Part shown: one piece after another, positions 11,579 to 22,563 of the stretch
Numbering within the stretch: position 1 is the stretch's first letter
Layout of the letters: each line of letters starts with the position of its first letter
Assembly: GCA_033030425.1 (NCBI GenBank)
Contig: JAUFSD010000003.1
Span: forward strand, 2,480,001-2,544,000
DNA from: Verpa conica
Lineage: Eukaryota; Ascomycota; Pezizomycetes; Pezizales; Morchellaceae
Direction of reading: 5' to 3'
DNA length: 64,000 nucleotides
Made by a program: the position numbers and the translations under genes
The notes under the pieces: generated by a model
The model's database searches: none
What the model saw: only the letters and a program-made list of their open reading frames with translations
Told to the model about the DNA's origin: nothing

Positions 11579-14545
11579 GGTAGTGGTGTACGATGTAGCT
11601 CGATATGGGTTCGTGTATATAATTTTTGTAGATAGAGTTACCAAACTATAAAATTAACGTAAAACTCGTTAAGCCCCACCTAGAGGATGGAGTGTCTAAA
11701 AAAACAGACACAACAATAGCCTCGTCACCTCGCCAACTATAAACTATGGAGCAGTAGTAGTGGTACTGGCCATGGGGGATACGTAGAGCTTTCTAGTGCT
11801 TGTGGTATAATCCCAGTCTCATTTCACCATGTCTCTGCATCGTCATTGGAATATTCATAAAAATCATGTACTTACTAGTCCTTCATTTTTCTGCAGGTTT
11901 GTATTTTTAAAACTATATCAACTTAACCACTTTTGAAAGCCCCAGCAGCACTCCAGAAGAACAGATAACCGGGCTTAGTCCGTTATTGGATTAATTTCGA
12001 GCTGTTTTCTGATAGTGTCTTATACCCATGAAATGTTTCGAGATATATCCATCTGCAAAGAGGAAGTGTCAAAAATAATTTCGGCTATCTGTTTTTTTTG
12101 TTTACATTTTATTACCTACTTACTGGTATATATACTTCGGAATGCAATCAATGGATGTATAAATGGCTGGTTCTTATTATTAGTAGGTTTGTACAAAATA
12201 ATTTAGAAACACATAAAGGTCTAACTTAGTACGCATATGTAGAGGGATCTAGCTAGGTCAGAAATCTAGATGTGACACATTAAGCACCAGTGAGTACTTT
12301 GGAAATACTGTGCTACACAGACCACTTGATTTTAAGCGCTCCTCTATGGTGTTTAAAGTTTACTTAAGACCTGATTCCCATATGCCTGTCAGTAGTTTTC
12401 CTACCCTAGCTTCCACTAAACCTTTATTCATTTGGCTGCCACATGCGCTGAGGGTATTCATGTCTTGCTGTATAAGTCCTCAAGCTCGTACAAAGCATCT
12501 GACGAAAAGGATGGTTTAGATTAGTAGGTTGATAGAGACTTATTTGATTCGTACAGCCTCGCTGAGATTCAGTGTACGTAGCCACATATAATACATATAC
12601 TTAAATTGAGGGAGGTACTCCCCCCCTCCAAAGTAAAAGTATGGAGTTAATTTATGTAAAAGGGGTTAGTAGTGGGTAGATATTTCCTTGCAGGGTCTAC
12701 CTTACCGCCTAAAGAAATATGACGTATTATATTTCAAAATCCTCAGCTCAGAGGCCCGACTGCACATGTACCCCCCTTAGTATAGGTGTAACTCTGAATG
12801 CCTTTTTATAACTGATCCCACAATAATGGTCGCCATTACGCCAACTCTGCTAGAACATACTAGCCGTAATATACACCGAGCGTTTGGTGCACACGGATAG
12901 CTATGACAGTTGATCTTGCTGTGATGCAGATATGTGGTTAGTTTTGGATTTGAATGAGACACTAGGATTTCAGCGTGGTGACACAGAGGCTATGGATGTA
13001 CAGGGATCAACTGAGTAACCACCATGTTACACACACAAGAGCATGTGCATGTGCACTCAGCCCTGTGGACTGCTGAGACAAATATACTAAGTAGTATATA
13101 AAATTGACATCTAACGCGTTGGTCAGTCGATTGACTTCTCGATATTTTGAATATCCGATTGAAAGGGTAATTGATTAGTATACTACCAATATTTACAGTG
13201 ACTGCATTAGTCAAGCCAGATAATACAAGCCTTTCATATTAATAGCAGGTTTGTCACTGGTTTACTTTTTCCAAAGGCTCATACTTGTATCATCATAATC
13301 GGGGAATCACCAGGTTTTTACTATTCATAGTATCAAACCGACGTAGTCAATATACTAGGCCCCAAACAGGGCTGGTAAATATGAGCTTTCTTTCATGTAA
13401 CCATTTGACCTGGTTGCGAGTATGCAGCCAGCCAACGTAACACCAGTGCTCAGTCCTCTAATAATAAACTTAGCGAAAATCTTCACGTGCTTTATTATTT
13501 CGTTAATCGAACGAATGGAAAGCTCGATCTACCTATAGGAAGATCGAGGCCAGTTGATTCAGCCTTTCTACTAGTTGCGGGGTGCTTATGGCGAAATTAA
13601 ACATTGACATATTCCAAGCCGGATGTATATTACGTGGGTAGTACTTGCATGATCTACGCCAAGCGCAAGTATGATCCTGCAACTTGGTGAATATTTCTTT
13701 TATACAAACCCAGACAACCCCGCATGTGTCTCACTATGATGTTAAATACACCTACAGAGTAACTAAAGGCATATCTTGAGCAATCTAAAAGTCCAAAGCA
13801 CGATGGAACCCTGCATAATCTCCCGAACCCCGAATAAAACTTGGAGCTTTATGATCTTTCACCTACTCCCATGTAGGTAGGAACCACTCAACCTTTCTTT
13901 GTTTGCTAATGACTCAAAAATATTTTACACGGCTGTATCTACCCTTAGGTCGATATCACCGGATTCCTAGATAGAGTCACCCATCTAAAAACTAAGCAAA
14001 TTGCAAATCAGACAGATGGGGCAGTGCCTTCCAAGACAACCCACTATCGCAGACTAATAGATACGTAAAACACAATATAGCGGGACCTTGGCACTGGTTC
14101 TCAAATCAAACATTGATAAAAATACTGAATGAGGATATCCTGGTAGAAAACAAGTATTCGTCTAAGGTTAGAGGCCAATTAGAAGTCTCTAATCTCTTTT
14201 GTAGTTTGGCTGTGCTGGGATATTCCGCTCCCAAGCTACAAGGATTCAAGTATTCCAGCCGTACATGTTTGCTTTTCTATAGAGTTTTTCCAACGGTGCT
14301 CCAGAAACCAACCCTCGTGTCTTCTGAAAAGATCGTGGTCCAATTATAGAATAGAGCTGAAATTTTGCATCCTAATCACACTCATTACAAAATGTCTCCT
14401 TGTATATCTCCAAGTATTTAACATCAGTATTTTCTCCCTAAACTCTATACCTTATCCACAGCATTTAGACACAATCTCTTCAGCCAAAAATCCATCCCCA
14501 AAACTACTAAACCTTTTCGACTACCTTTACCTTCTACCCTTATCA
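11579..14545. other. intergenic, gene-poor, no gene seen
   Basis: About 3 kb of TA-rich DNA with frequent stops in all frames. The open frames of 60-80 codons have no recognisable products and no consistent splice joins were found. The last 150 bases before 14546 are C- and A-rich, a plausible promoter and leader for the next gene. Confidence 0.55.
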
Positions 14546-15706
14546 ATGATGACAGAGAGATCTCTCTTCAAAAAATTCGCCCTTTTACTCTCTTCAGCTG
14601 CTATTGCCTTTGCCCAGCACACGGCTCCTGATAAAAACTCTCTCCTTTTCTATAGCCCTATCGCAGGTCCAGAGCTCCAGATTGCAAGGGATTTGGGTTA
14701 TACGACAGTTGTACTGGACGATGCCGACTGGAATTCTTTAACAGCTGCCGATGTTGCGAGCTATAAGGCGATAATATTTGGCGATCCTGATGTGACTAAT
14801 GAGCTCCCTCTCGCTATCCCGTCTACAAACCGTGATGTCTGGTCCCCCTCTATCCTCGGAAACGTCGTAGTTATCGGCACCGACCCTGCGAGTCATGATG
14901 GCACTGGTAGTGGTGCTGATCAGCTGATGAAGAGTGCAATCACTTTTGCTGCTGATGACCCGAAGACTGGTCTATATTTTGCGCTCTCCGAGTACTACGG
15001 CTTCGTTGACGATACCACTATAACTCTCCTTGATCAGTTTGGCGAATTCAGAGTCCGTGGGAACCTTGACTGTTACAACAAGGCCCATATAGTTGTGGAT
15101 AGTGAGGCACTTGCTGGCCTTACTGATGCACTTCTAAGCGACTGGAGCTGCTCCGTTCACGAATTGTTCCTCAAGTTCCCTGACGGTCCTGGCCAATTCA
15201 GCCCACTCGCTATCGCTCAAGACTTCAAGGATGCCACTTTCGGCATCTCCAACTTCACTGATGGCACTAGTGGTCTCCCGTATATCATCTCACGTGGAGC
15301 CCCCCCAATTGGCTGTGGAAACGGAATTGTTGAGTTCCCTGAGGAGTGCGATGATGGAAATGTTGTAAATGGTGATGGATGTGCAAGCAACTGCAAGAAG
15401 GAAGGGGGTCCTGAGACTCCTGTCGGTACCTGCAGCACCTGTGACGCGACTGTCGGCTTGAACAAATGCGACATTACAACAGGATGTTCCCTTGTGCCTT
15501 ATGGGACTATGTGTGCTTGTCGCCCAGGATACCGAGCCGATGCTCCTGGAGACGATCTCGACACGCACTGGCGTTTGAAGTGGTCTCTTCCTGGCCATGA
15601 GCACCGCGTATATGTTAAGCCTGGTGTTGTTTGTAACACTCTTTGCGACAAATGGCAACTAGGTGCTGCTGGATGCGAGGAGGTTTCAATCGGGCAATGC
15701 AAATAG
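14546..15706 (+). CDS. secreted cysteine-rich protein with a Myxo-disulfide/DUF4215-type repeat
   Basis: Intronless, 386 residues from the first ATG (a second ATG follows directly). A signal peptide is clear: KK, then FALLLSSAAIAFAQ, with likely cleavage after AFA-Q. Residues about 25-250 form a domain of alternating hydrophobic strands (LLFYSPIAG, TTVVLDDADW, YKAIIFGDPD, GNVVVIGTDP) that suggests a Rossmann or flavodoxin-like fold. This is followed by GCGNGIVEFPEECDDGN with GDGCASNC, the signature of Myxo-disulfide/DUF4215 cysteine repeats. The C-terminal 100 residues hold many more Cys in an EGF-like arrangement (CSTC, CDITTGC, CACRPGY, CNTLCD). It should be an extracellular, disulfide-rich protein. 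No enzymatic role can be assigned. Confidence 0.85.
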   Translation: MMTERSLFKKFALLLSSAAIAFAQHTAPDKNSLLFYSPIAGPELQIARDLGYTTVVLDDADWNSLTAADVASYKAIIFGDPDVTNELPLAIPSTNRDVWSPSILGNVVVIGTDPASHDGTGSGADQLMKSAITFAADDPKTGLYFALSEYYGFVDDTTITLLDQFGEFRVRGNLDCYNKAHIVVDSEALAGLTDALLSDWSCSVHELFLKFPDGPGQFSPLAIAQDFKDATFGISNFTDGTSGLPYIISRGAPPIGCGNGIVEFPEECDDGNVVNGDGCASNCKKEGGPETPVGTCSTCDATVGLNKCDITTGCSLVPYGTMCACRPGYRADAPGDDLDTHWRLKWSLPGHEHRVYVKPGVVCNTLCDKWQLGAAGCEEVSIGQCK

Positions 15707-16303
15707 AAGGCGAACTAGGAGTTCTAGTTTATGGCAGGGTTATTGAGGGAGCTTATGGACATTATTTTAGATTGGTGGTTCCCAATCGAGGTGCTTAATG
15801 ATTCGTACTTTATTAGCAGAGCTGGCGAAGCCCTATGAGTATGAGATGATGCTATCTTATTGATTTACTTGCTCTTTCTTTTGCACCATTCTCTTGGGTC
15901 TTTTCTCTATCTATGATCGGAATTTATCAAGGTTGGCGTGTATGGATAATAGGTTTAGTTGAATAAGACTCTACTAAATGAACAATTGCCCAAAATTTCT
16001 ACAAAATAACTCATGAGGTGCCACTCGCAACAAGACTCTTGATATGTAGTCAATATATCAGTAAAAATGGCCTCCCTACCCCGCACCCCCAATCAGCTTG
16101 TTCCATATCAAAAACGTTATGAATATGACAGGTTCTCAAGCGTTCAACAGACTTCTAGAGCCCCTCTCAGAGACTCTCGATCTTCCTGAGGATCATTGGT
16201 ATAAAAGCCTTTTCCTACTTAAGTATCCTACTATACTGACTTATAAACTTATCCTAGGCATTCATAAAATAGCCTGTACTAAATCGACTACAGATATTTT
16301 CCT
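15707..16303. other. convergent intergenic region, no gene seen
   Basis: 3' flanks of the secreted protein gene (+) and the H3-like gene (-). A 69-codon frame on the + strand (16098-16307) overlaps the 3' end of the H3-like gene and looks accidental. Confidence 0.5.
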
Positions 16304-16920
16304 CTAGTCCTCCACTATAGGCTCACCCGTCTTCCCACTACACGTTTCAATAATATACGAATTCATAGTAGCACTCAAACCCTCTCTGGGAGCAACGTAA
16401 TAGCCTTCTTCGGCTTTATACAAAGACTGTATGATTTGAAAATCCCTTGGCTGAAAAGTTTCCCCCCCCATAAGTCGTTTCATAGAGTTACCAGCTACTA
16501 TTCACGAGTTAATACACTTTCATTCCCCTTCAAAGAACCCATCGAGCGTGGAGCAACTTACGCGAGAATTCACCAGCTACAAAGCTTTCAGCAGCGGTCT
16601 GAAGTGTGTAGATCGCCTCATGACTCCAAGCTGGCCCACCTCCGGCCCCGCCGGTCTCGAGAACCTCGGCTGTAACTTCTTTAACGAGCTGGGTAAAGAC
16701 ATCCGGGTCAATTGCGAGCGAGCTCGTATAAGTGGCTATTTGAATATTGTTAGCTTCTAGTAACACCTCAGGGTTCTTATGTGTCGAGTAGTACTACTAG
16801 GTAGTATCACTACTTACAGGACTTCTTTCCACGCTTTTTATTCACTCCTCGGTTCCCTTGGACTACCTCTTTCCCCATTATACTACAGGACTCCACAGGA
16901 GCTTTCTTGGATCGTCCCAT
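16304..16920 (-). CDS. divergent histone H3-like (possibly CENP-A-like) protein; 5' splice unresolved
   Basis: On the minus strand a frame covers 16781-16562 and joins through a 64-base intron (GTAAGT at 16561, GAATAG ending 16498) to exon 16497-16304. The protein shows the H3 histone-fold pattern. FTQLVKEVTAEV matches helix 1 (PFQRLVREI). W-SHEAIYTLQTAAESFVAGEF matches helix 2 (ALQEA-EAYLVGLF). After the intron, FQPRDFQII matches the MPKDIQL of helix 3, at the canonical distance. A Trp in loop 1 and a longer loop recall CENP-A. A short Lys-rich exon with ATG at 16920 (GRSKKAP) may be the tail, but its GTAAGT donor gives a stop with the nearest acceptor, so the 5' end is unresolved. The C-terminus runs about 35 residues past helix 3. 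It could be a functional variant or a decaying gene. Confidence 0.6.
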
Positions 16921-17544
16921 GTTGCTCTAGTTGAAAATAGTAGTTTTGGATTAGTCAACACTAGTTGGGTATGTAAAGTAAGGAATTACGAAGAAGACGC
17001 CTTTGTGATTAGACCTAGCAAGTCATAAGAGGGTGACTACCTTCTATATATCTCTAGATGAATGGAGAGGGGATATCATAAATTTGCGCTATGATCTTAT
17101 ATAGTTGATACTAGGGAACATATTCTCGTGCTTTTCATAACATTTGTCTACCGGAGAACCTTGTATATATTTGTTTACAGGAGTGTGCGCATGGTTATGA
17201 TATCACCAAGTATTAACTACCAATTCTAACTTGTTTGACAAACCTTGAGTTGTTCATGTAGTAGAATGGAGGAGTGGAGTGATATCAATTTCTAGAATAC
17301 GCTCAGACTTAAGATGCTTTTTATCATTGGTTGTTATCGAGTATATTGCGTCGGGTATGTAGCAACTGATATGTAATTCAGTACTTAATATATTATCTTA
17401 TATTTAAGCTCACAATCGGCTCGTAAACTATACCAAAGAAGACCTTGGAATCCGAGTTGAGCAAACGCTTTAGCTAGAATCTATATATTTTATGTATGCA
17501 ATGCCTAAGCACAGGTGAGACTTAATGAATGAAAAACACAGTAA
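16921..17544. other. intergenic between two minus-strand genes, no gene seen
   Basis: Promoter side of the H3-like gene and 3' flank of the carboxypeptidase gene. TA-rich, with no open frame worth calling. Confidence 0.5.
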
Positions 17545-19483
17545 TTACTCGCCGGCGTTCAACAAACTCTCCTCAAACAAACTCCAATCCGCCTTAGCCC
17601 CAATCCAGCTCTCCACCAACCAGGCGGCAAGTTCCGGTTCATCGTAGGGAACCATATGCCCTACATCATTAATAGTAACAAACCACATATTATCCACCCC
17701 CTTGAATTTGCCTCCCTTTCTCAGCTCGCCGGTGCTTTTGACCGGAAACGCCCATTCCTTCAGTTTTTTAGCCCTCAACTTAAATCTTCCACTCCATTTA
17801 AAAGAATCAAGCCATCTAAGTTGCCCCACTGTGTTTCTGTTTCCGAAAAACGTATAAGTAAGCTAGAAGGGTTATGCGAAGCGGGGTTTGACATACATAG
17901 AAACATCTAAATTCCCGTTGTATATTAAGACCCCAATACCTCTTTCGATGATCTCCCTCACATCTTTAGAAGTACTCGTGCCCTCCTCGCCTGAGTCTTC
18001 GAATGCCTTGTTGAGACCAAAATCTACAGAGCTAAAGTTTTTGAAGCTAGGGATATGTAGAGCTTGCTTTACGTGTGGAGAATTTAGGTATTTATCTATT
18101 AGTACTGGTTCACGGTAGCATAATATTGGTGCGCTACAACTAGACGTAACTGCAATTAAGACCACGATTGTCTTCATATCAGTTCAATAGTATCAAGTAC
18201 TAGAGCTATAGAGAACGAGACTTACGATCATACGGGTTCAAACCACCTTCACCAACCCACTTCTCAAAACCTAGCTTTTCATTGCAGTATTCCAGCGCCA
18301 CTGTATCATATTTTCTTAGTATCTACCTGTATATAAGATAGGTACGTGAGTAAAGGGTGAAATAGAAACCTTTGCATAAAGCTCTTGCCGTTTCTCCCTC
18401 TCGGTCTCTTGCAGCTTTACATATACTAGCCAACTCTTCACAAGTATCTCCAGACGCCGCCATCGCATCACATTCATCTTCCTTGCCCTTCAGATAAGGA
18501 AGGGTGATATTTTTACCCTTCCAGCCCAGGTCAATATCGTTTGTGCACAACATATCATAGACGCCAGTGGCGGACATATATGGGTCGATGTCGCCATTCC
18601 CAACAATGATAGATGTCACATTAATCTTTTCCTCCCCTTTCAATTCATGTTCCTGGGCACGAAGCACATATGCTGTATAGTAAGGAACATAATGACCACC
18701 GTATGATTCTCCCGCTATATGGAGGTCGTTTGCCGCATAGGATGGAAAGGCCGAGTGAAGAAATATCTTCAAGAAAGAATGAAAATCTTTAGCAGCGGCT
18801 GATAGGGTAGAGATCGGAGCTTCTGGGTTGTGGTTGAAAGATAATCCTACGGGTGCTGGTTGACTGGGATATATGTTAGCACCCGACTTTGAAAATAAAT
18901 ATGAATGATGGTAACCCAACTCTAAAAACAAAATGCTAGCATTCTTACTCCAGCTCCACGGGTTGAACACTGTTCCATTCCCATGTTCATTGATCAAGCA
19001 AGGACCAAGCTCGTCAAATAACCCAAACATTGAAGATCCACCTGGGCCTCTGTGATACCACCAAGATTAGCACAACTCAACCCTCTCCAGAAATATTTGT
19101 AAGCTACCCATTCATCCACACGATCAGTGGGTCCTTCTCTGGATCATTCCGGCTCTCAAAAAACCCTTCACAAGCACATATAAAAATCAGTAATCCCACA
19201 ACCTAGCATGAATAATCCCTATAGAGAAAGCCTCACAAAAGAACAGACTCCGAGCCGAGTCGACATCCAACCACCCCGTATACTGCTTTGAACCAGCATC
19301 ACATACTAAACCATCACCGCCACCTATCTGCTCCTTTATACGGAGTGAGTACCCATCTGTAGAACCATGAGTGAAGTACTGATGGTTATCATCAAGAAAG
19401 GGAGCTAGCGGCTGCTGGCCATTGCCTGCTAAGTCAATAGCCAGTGTTAGCAATGGAGCTGTGAGTAAGAGTTTCAAAAGCAT
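17545..19483 (-). CDS. secreted serine carboxypeptidase, peptidase family S10 (carboxypeptidase S1-like)
   Basis: Seven exons, 19483-19237, 19165-19108, 19049-18921, 18863-18370, 18300-18226, 18149-17897 and 17836-17545, all in frame, give 515 residues. A signal peptide (LLKLLLTAPLLTLAI) begins the protein. Family motifs are in order: KQYTGWLDVDSA; WMNGGPGGSSMFGLF near 100; FLDQPAPVGLSF; the nucleophile in GESYGGHYVPY near 194; the Asp in YNGNLD near 415; the His in GHMVPYDEPE near 476. The catalytic triad is therefore complete. It removes C-terminal residues from peptides at acid pH outside the cell or in the vacuole. The usual GGPGCSS is GGPGGSS here, which resembles the carboxypeptidase S1 branch where that Cys is also replaced. 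Several NxT/S sites suggest N-glycosylation. Confidence 0.93.
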
Positions 19484-20029
19484 CTGTTTATTCCCTTTTT
19501 AAAGTCTTTGATAAGCCCGAGAGATAATAGCTTACTAGCTATGTACTTGATAGAATAACAGTTCAGCGGCTTAGGGGTGAACTTTTTGTTGATCGCCTAC
19601 TTACCCAATCAGGATCGATAATTACAGGTAACCATTAAAGGAAGGAGGAAGCAGAACAGGCACTTAATGCATGTGACCCTGCATCTGGCCCACAAATATT
19701 CGTGAATAGTCTAGCTCATCTATAAACTAATCGATAGTAAAATGTGCTCCAGGTCGCCAAAAAATTAACATGCCGTCAAGTCGAGGGGGATTATCATTTC
19801 TCAAGTCAAACTAATAAGAGATATAGAGATAGTTCCTCGCCCAGCTCATAACAATCTTCCTACGTCAAGTATAATAGAAAGAACACATTTAAAATAGTAA
19901 GAAATTCAGCTATAGAATAAACACAGCAAACGGTACCGTGATCCGCCTACAGAAGCTACTAATGTACCTTCACTGCATATGAACAACCTGAACGAAAAAA
20001 CCCACACCTAACCTAAGAAAAGGCCACCC
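19484..20029. other. intergenic between two minus-strand genes, no gene seen
   Basis: Upstream region of the carboxypeptidase gene and 3' flank of the splicing-factor gene. TA-rich and without convincing open frames. Confidence 0.5.
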
Positions 20030-22563
20030 TTAATCCATCCCTTGATACCTTTCCTTAGCCTTCTCCTTCGTCCTCTTGACAAACTCGCTATAGCTACCAT
20101 TTCCTTTACTAACTTCCTCTACATCGCCGACTTTAGCACCCTTCATTCCCAACCCCACACCCTGTGTATACATCTCTGCCACCACATGCTCAGTCCTCCC
20201 CTCTCCAGTTGCTCCAAGTCCCTGTCCAGATGTCCACCCCATCTTCCCCAGTAGTGCAGCACCTTTACTCGGCTGCTCTGGCTCTGGTTGCGGCGACTCC
20301 TTTGTAGGGGGGTTTTTCTTCGTGGAACTGGCTGATGGAGCAGTGGATTTTCCAAAGACCTGTCTACGTTCCTTTGCGCGGTCGCGGTACTCTGGCTCAC
20401 TATTTGCAGGAGTAGTAGTGATACCAGCCTTTGCAAGCTTCTTCAAAGCTGCCTCACGCAGAAGAGGATCCTTTAAGTTTGACAAATGAAGGCTGCTGAC
20501 ACGCTCGTGCTCATGAATCTTTTCGGGAGTTTTAAAGACGCGGCTACAGAGAAGACAGGCGAGTTTATTCATATCGGCGAAAGACTCCCGCTGCGGCGTT
20601 TCTTCAACCTTCTGCTGCTCAGTCTTTCGTTTCTTGGCGGCTGACCCGGACGAGCCTTTCTCGTCGCCTGAGGTTGAGTCATTGACGCTATCAGCTTTGT
20701 TGTTACCAGCTTCAGGTCCTTTGATACCATGGAGCTCTGAATGGCGATTCTGCCAGAACTGGAGGTGTGCCGGTGTCGCCTTCTTGGTAGCTGCTGCTGT
20801 AACAGCACCATTGCCTTCTTTATCTGCCTTCCTCTTCTTTCCCTTAGTCTTATCATCTGTGCTCTCCTTCGCCCCTTTACCACTTCTCACTTTCTCCTTA
20901 GTGACGGCTTCTTCGACTTTAGAAACTGTCTCCTCCAGCTTAGAAACTATATGTTCTGAGACATATCCATCATCATCCCAATACGCCAGCCTCAAGCCCC
21001 CCCCTACATTCGCCGTCATAGGTAAAAATGTAAACCTCTCAACTCCCCTAGATGCATTATACACAGGCACGAATACGCCAGGGTGTATATAAGACACTGT
21101 TACTGGTTTACTACTAATGGTAAATTTCTCCATCTTGTTGTAAGCAGCAAGAGCAGCCTGTGCATCCGTCGCTGTTGCAAACTCAACGAATCCGTAACGC
21201 CAGGACTCATCAGTCTTTCTATCTCTTACGAGCAGGACTCGTTTAACTGATGACTCCCTTGCACCGATAGGGCCGGTTCTTGAGGGCTCTGGGGTGGCGC
21301 CATTGGGAACCGTCAGCTTCAACGCGCCTTTTGCAAGGAGTTCTTCGCTGACGGAAGGTTCGAGACCGCGGAACAGGAGAAACTGTGATGGCGGCGACGA
21401 GGCCATGTCACGTTCACCATCGTTCATGAAGTGCGTCGGAGTTGGGTGAGTTAGGGTACCAGTAAGGGTGACCTCTACAATGATGTTAGATAGGCCGAGT
21501 ACCTTCTTTGACAAATAAATTACTAACCTGACCGGGGTGTTTGACAACGAAAACACTCCTGTCGTCGAGGATAATTCAGAAGAAGACACTGTGGCAAAAA
21601 GAATATTAGAAACTAGCACAAAACGAAAATCCTAGAGCAAAGATACTTACAACTCTACACTTCCACTCTTCTTCACCTTCATCCCTTCTTCTACCTCTCC
21701 GGTCCTCATTTTCTCGCTCTCTCGAAAATGCAACCCTGCATCTCTCTGCACCAGGTCCAAGATTAAGCGTAGGATAAAATTGCTCTAAAAACACTCTAGC
21801 ATCCGGCACTGAGCAGAAGTGAACAAAGGCAAACTGCCTTGAAGCACCTAAGCCCGAAGAGAGAAGAATAACAAACAACTTAGAATACAGGCTCCCATAA
21901 ATTTAGATTAGTGAAGGGTGACGGAATTCTTACCGGTTTTTCGATCTCGGATGACCGCGACTTTCTCAACACCCTCAACTTGTAATTCATCTTTAAGACT
22001 TCTCATAATCTACAGAAGCCGTAACAGACCCCCAAAGTCAAACTTTCAGCAAAAGTCCACTAAGACGTGTAGAAGCGAAGGGCAAGTAGAAAAGCAAAAA
22101 AGCCAAGCAACTTTGTTTGCTAGTGGTGATAGTCGTTCCAAGGGGGAGGGTTAACAACGTAATCCTCATCCACTTCCGATCCCAGTCCTTCAATAATAAC
22201 ATCCCGACTCGCTGGCCCACCAAACCATTCTCTATCTCTATCTCTGCTGGGACTCCTGGATCGTGGCGCATCGCGGTCGTAGTAGCCCCCTCCGCCACCC
22301 CTTCCGCTTCCCCCTCCTGCTCGGTCGTGTGAGCCAGATCGTGAACGATATGAAGATGGCCCGTGGAAAGCCCGAGGACCCTTTGGAGCGTCCCTTGGTG
22401 GTGAACGGCCCCGAGCTGGTGAGTACGAGGAACGTCTAGAGCGGTGGTAGTCCCGGTCGCGATCCCTGTCACGGGGTTCTACAGGGGCGCGGTAAGTACG
22501 GTCGGTGTTGTAATAAGACTCCTCCTCTCTGTGCGGAGATTGAGGTCGCTGATAATAAGCCAT
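20030..22563 (-). CDS. RBM5/RBM10-type RNA-binding splicing factor (RRM, RanBP2 zinc finger, RRM, C2H2, G-patch)
   Basis: Five exons, 22563-22159, 22009-21934, 21847-21651, 21588-21528 and 21474-20030, give 727 residues. The start is the ATG of AYYQRPQSPHREEE; an in-frame upstream codon would add only untypical sequence. Order of parts: an Arg/Ser/Asp/Gly-rich N-terminus (1-120); RRM1 from ASRDVIIEGLG, with IMRSLKDEL and RQFAFVHF; a RanBP2-type zinc finger WKCRVCLLLNYPRRQECFRC completed only by splicing; RRM2 from SQFLLFRGL to YGFVEFA and VTVSYIHP; a Lys/Glu-rich linker; a C2H2 finger CLLCSRVFKTPEKIHEHE near 550; and a G-patch GKMGWTSGQGLG near 650. This is the order of metazoan RBM5/RBM10 and fission yeast Rbm10, nuclear regulators of splice-site choice. 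The G-patch implies activation of a DEAH helicase. Confidence 0.93.

Noticed and set aside
16098..16307. 69-codon plus-strand frame
   Set aside because: It overlaps the 3' exon of the H3-like gene on the opposite strand, has no domain, and its stop coincides with the other frame by chance.
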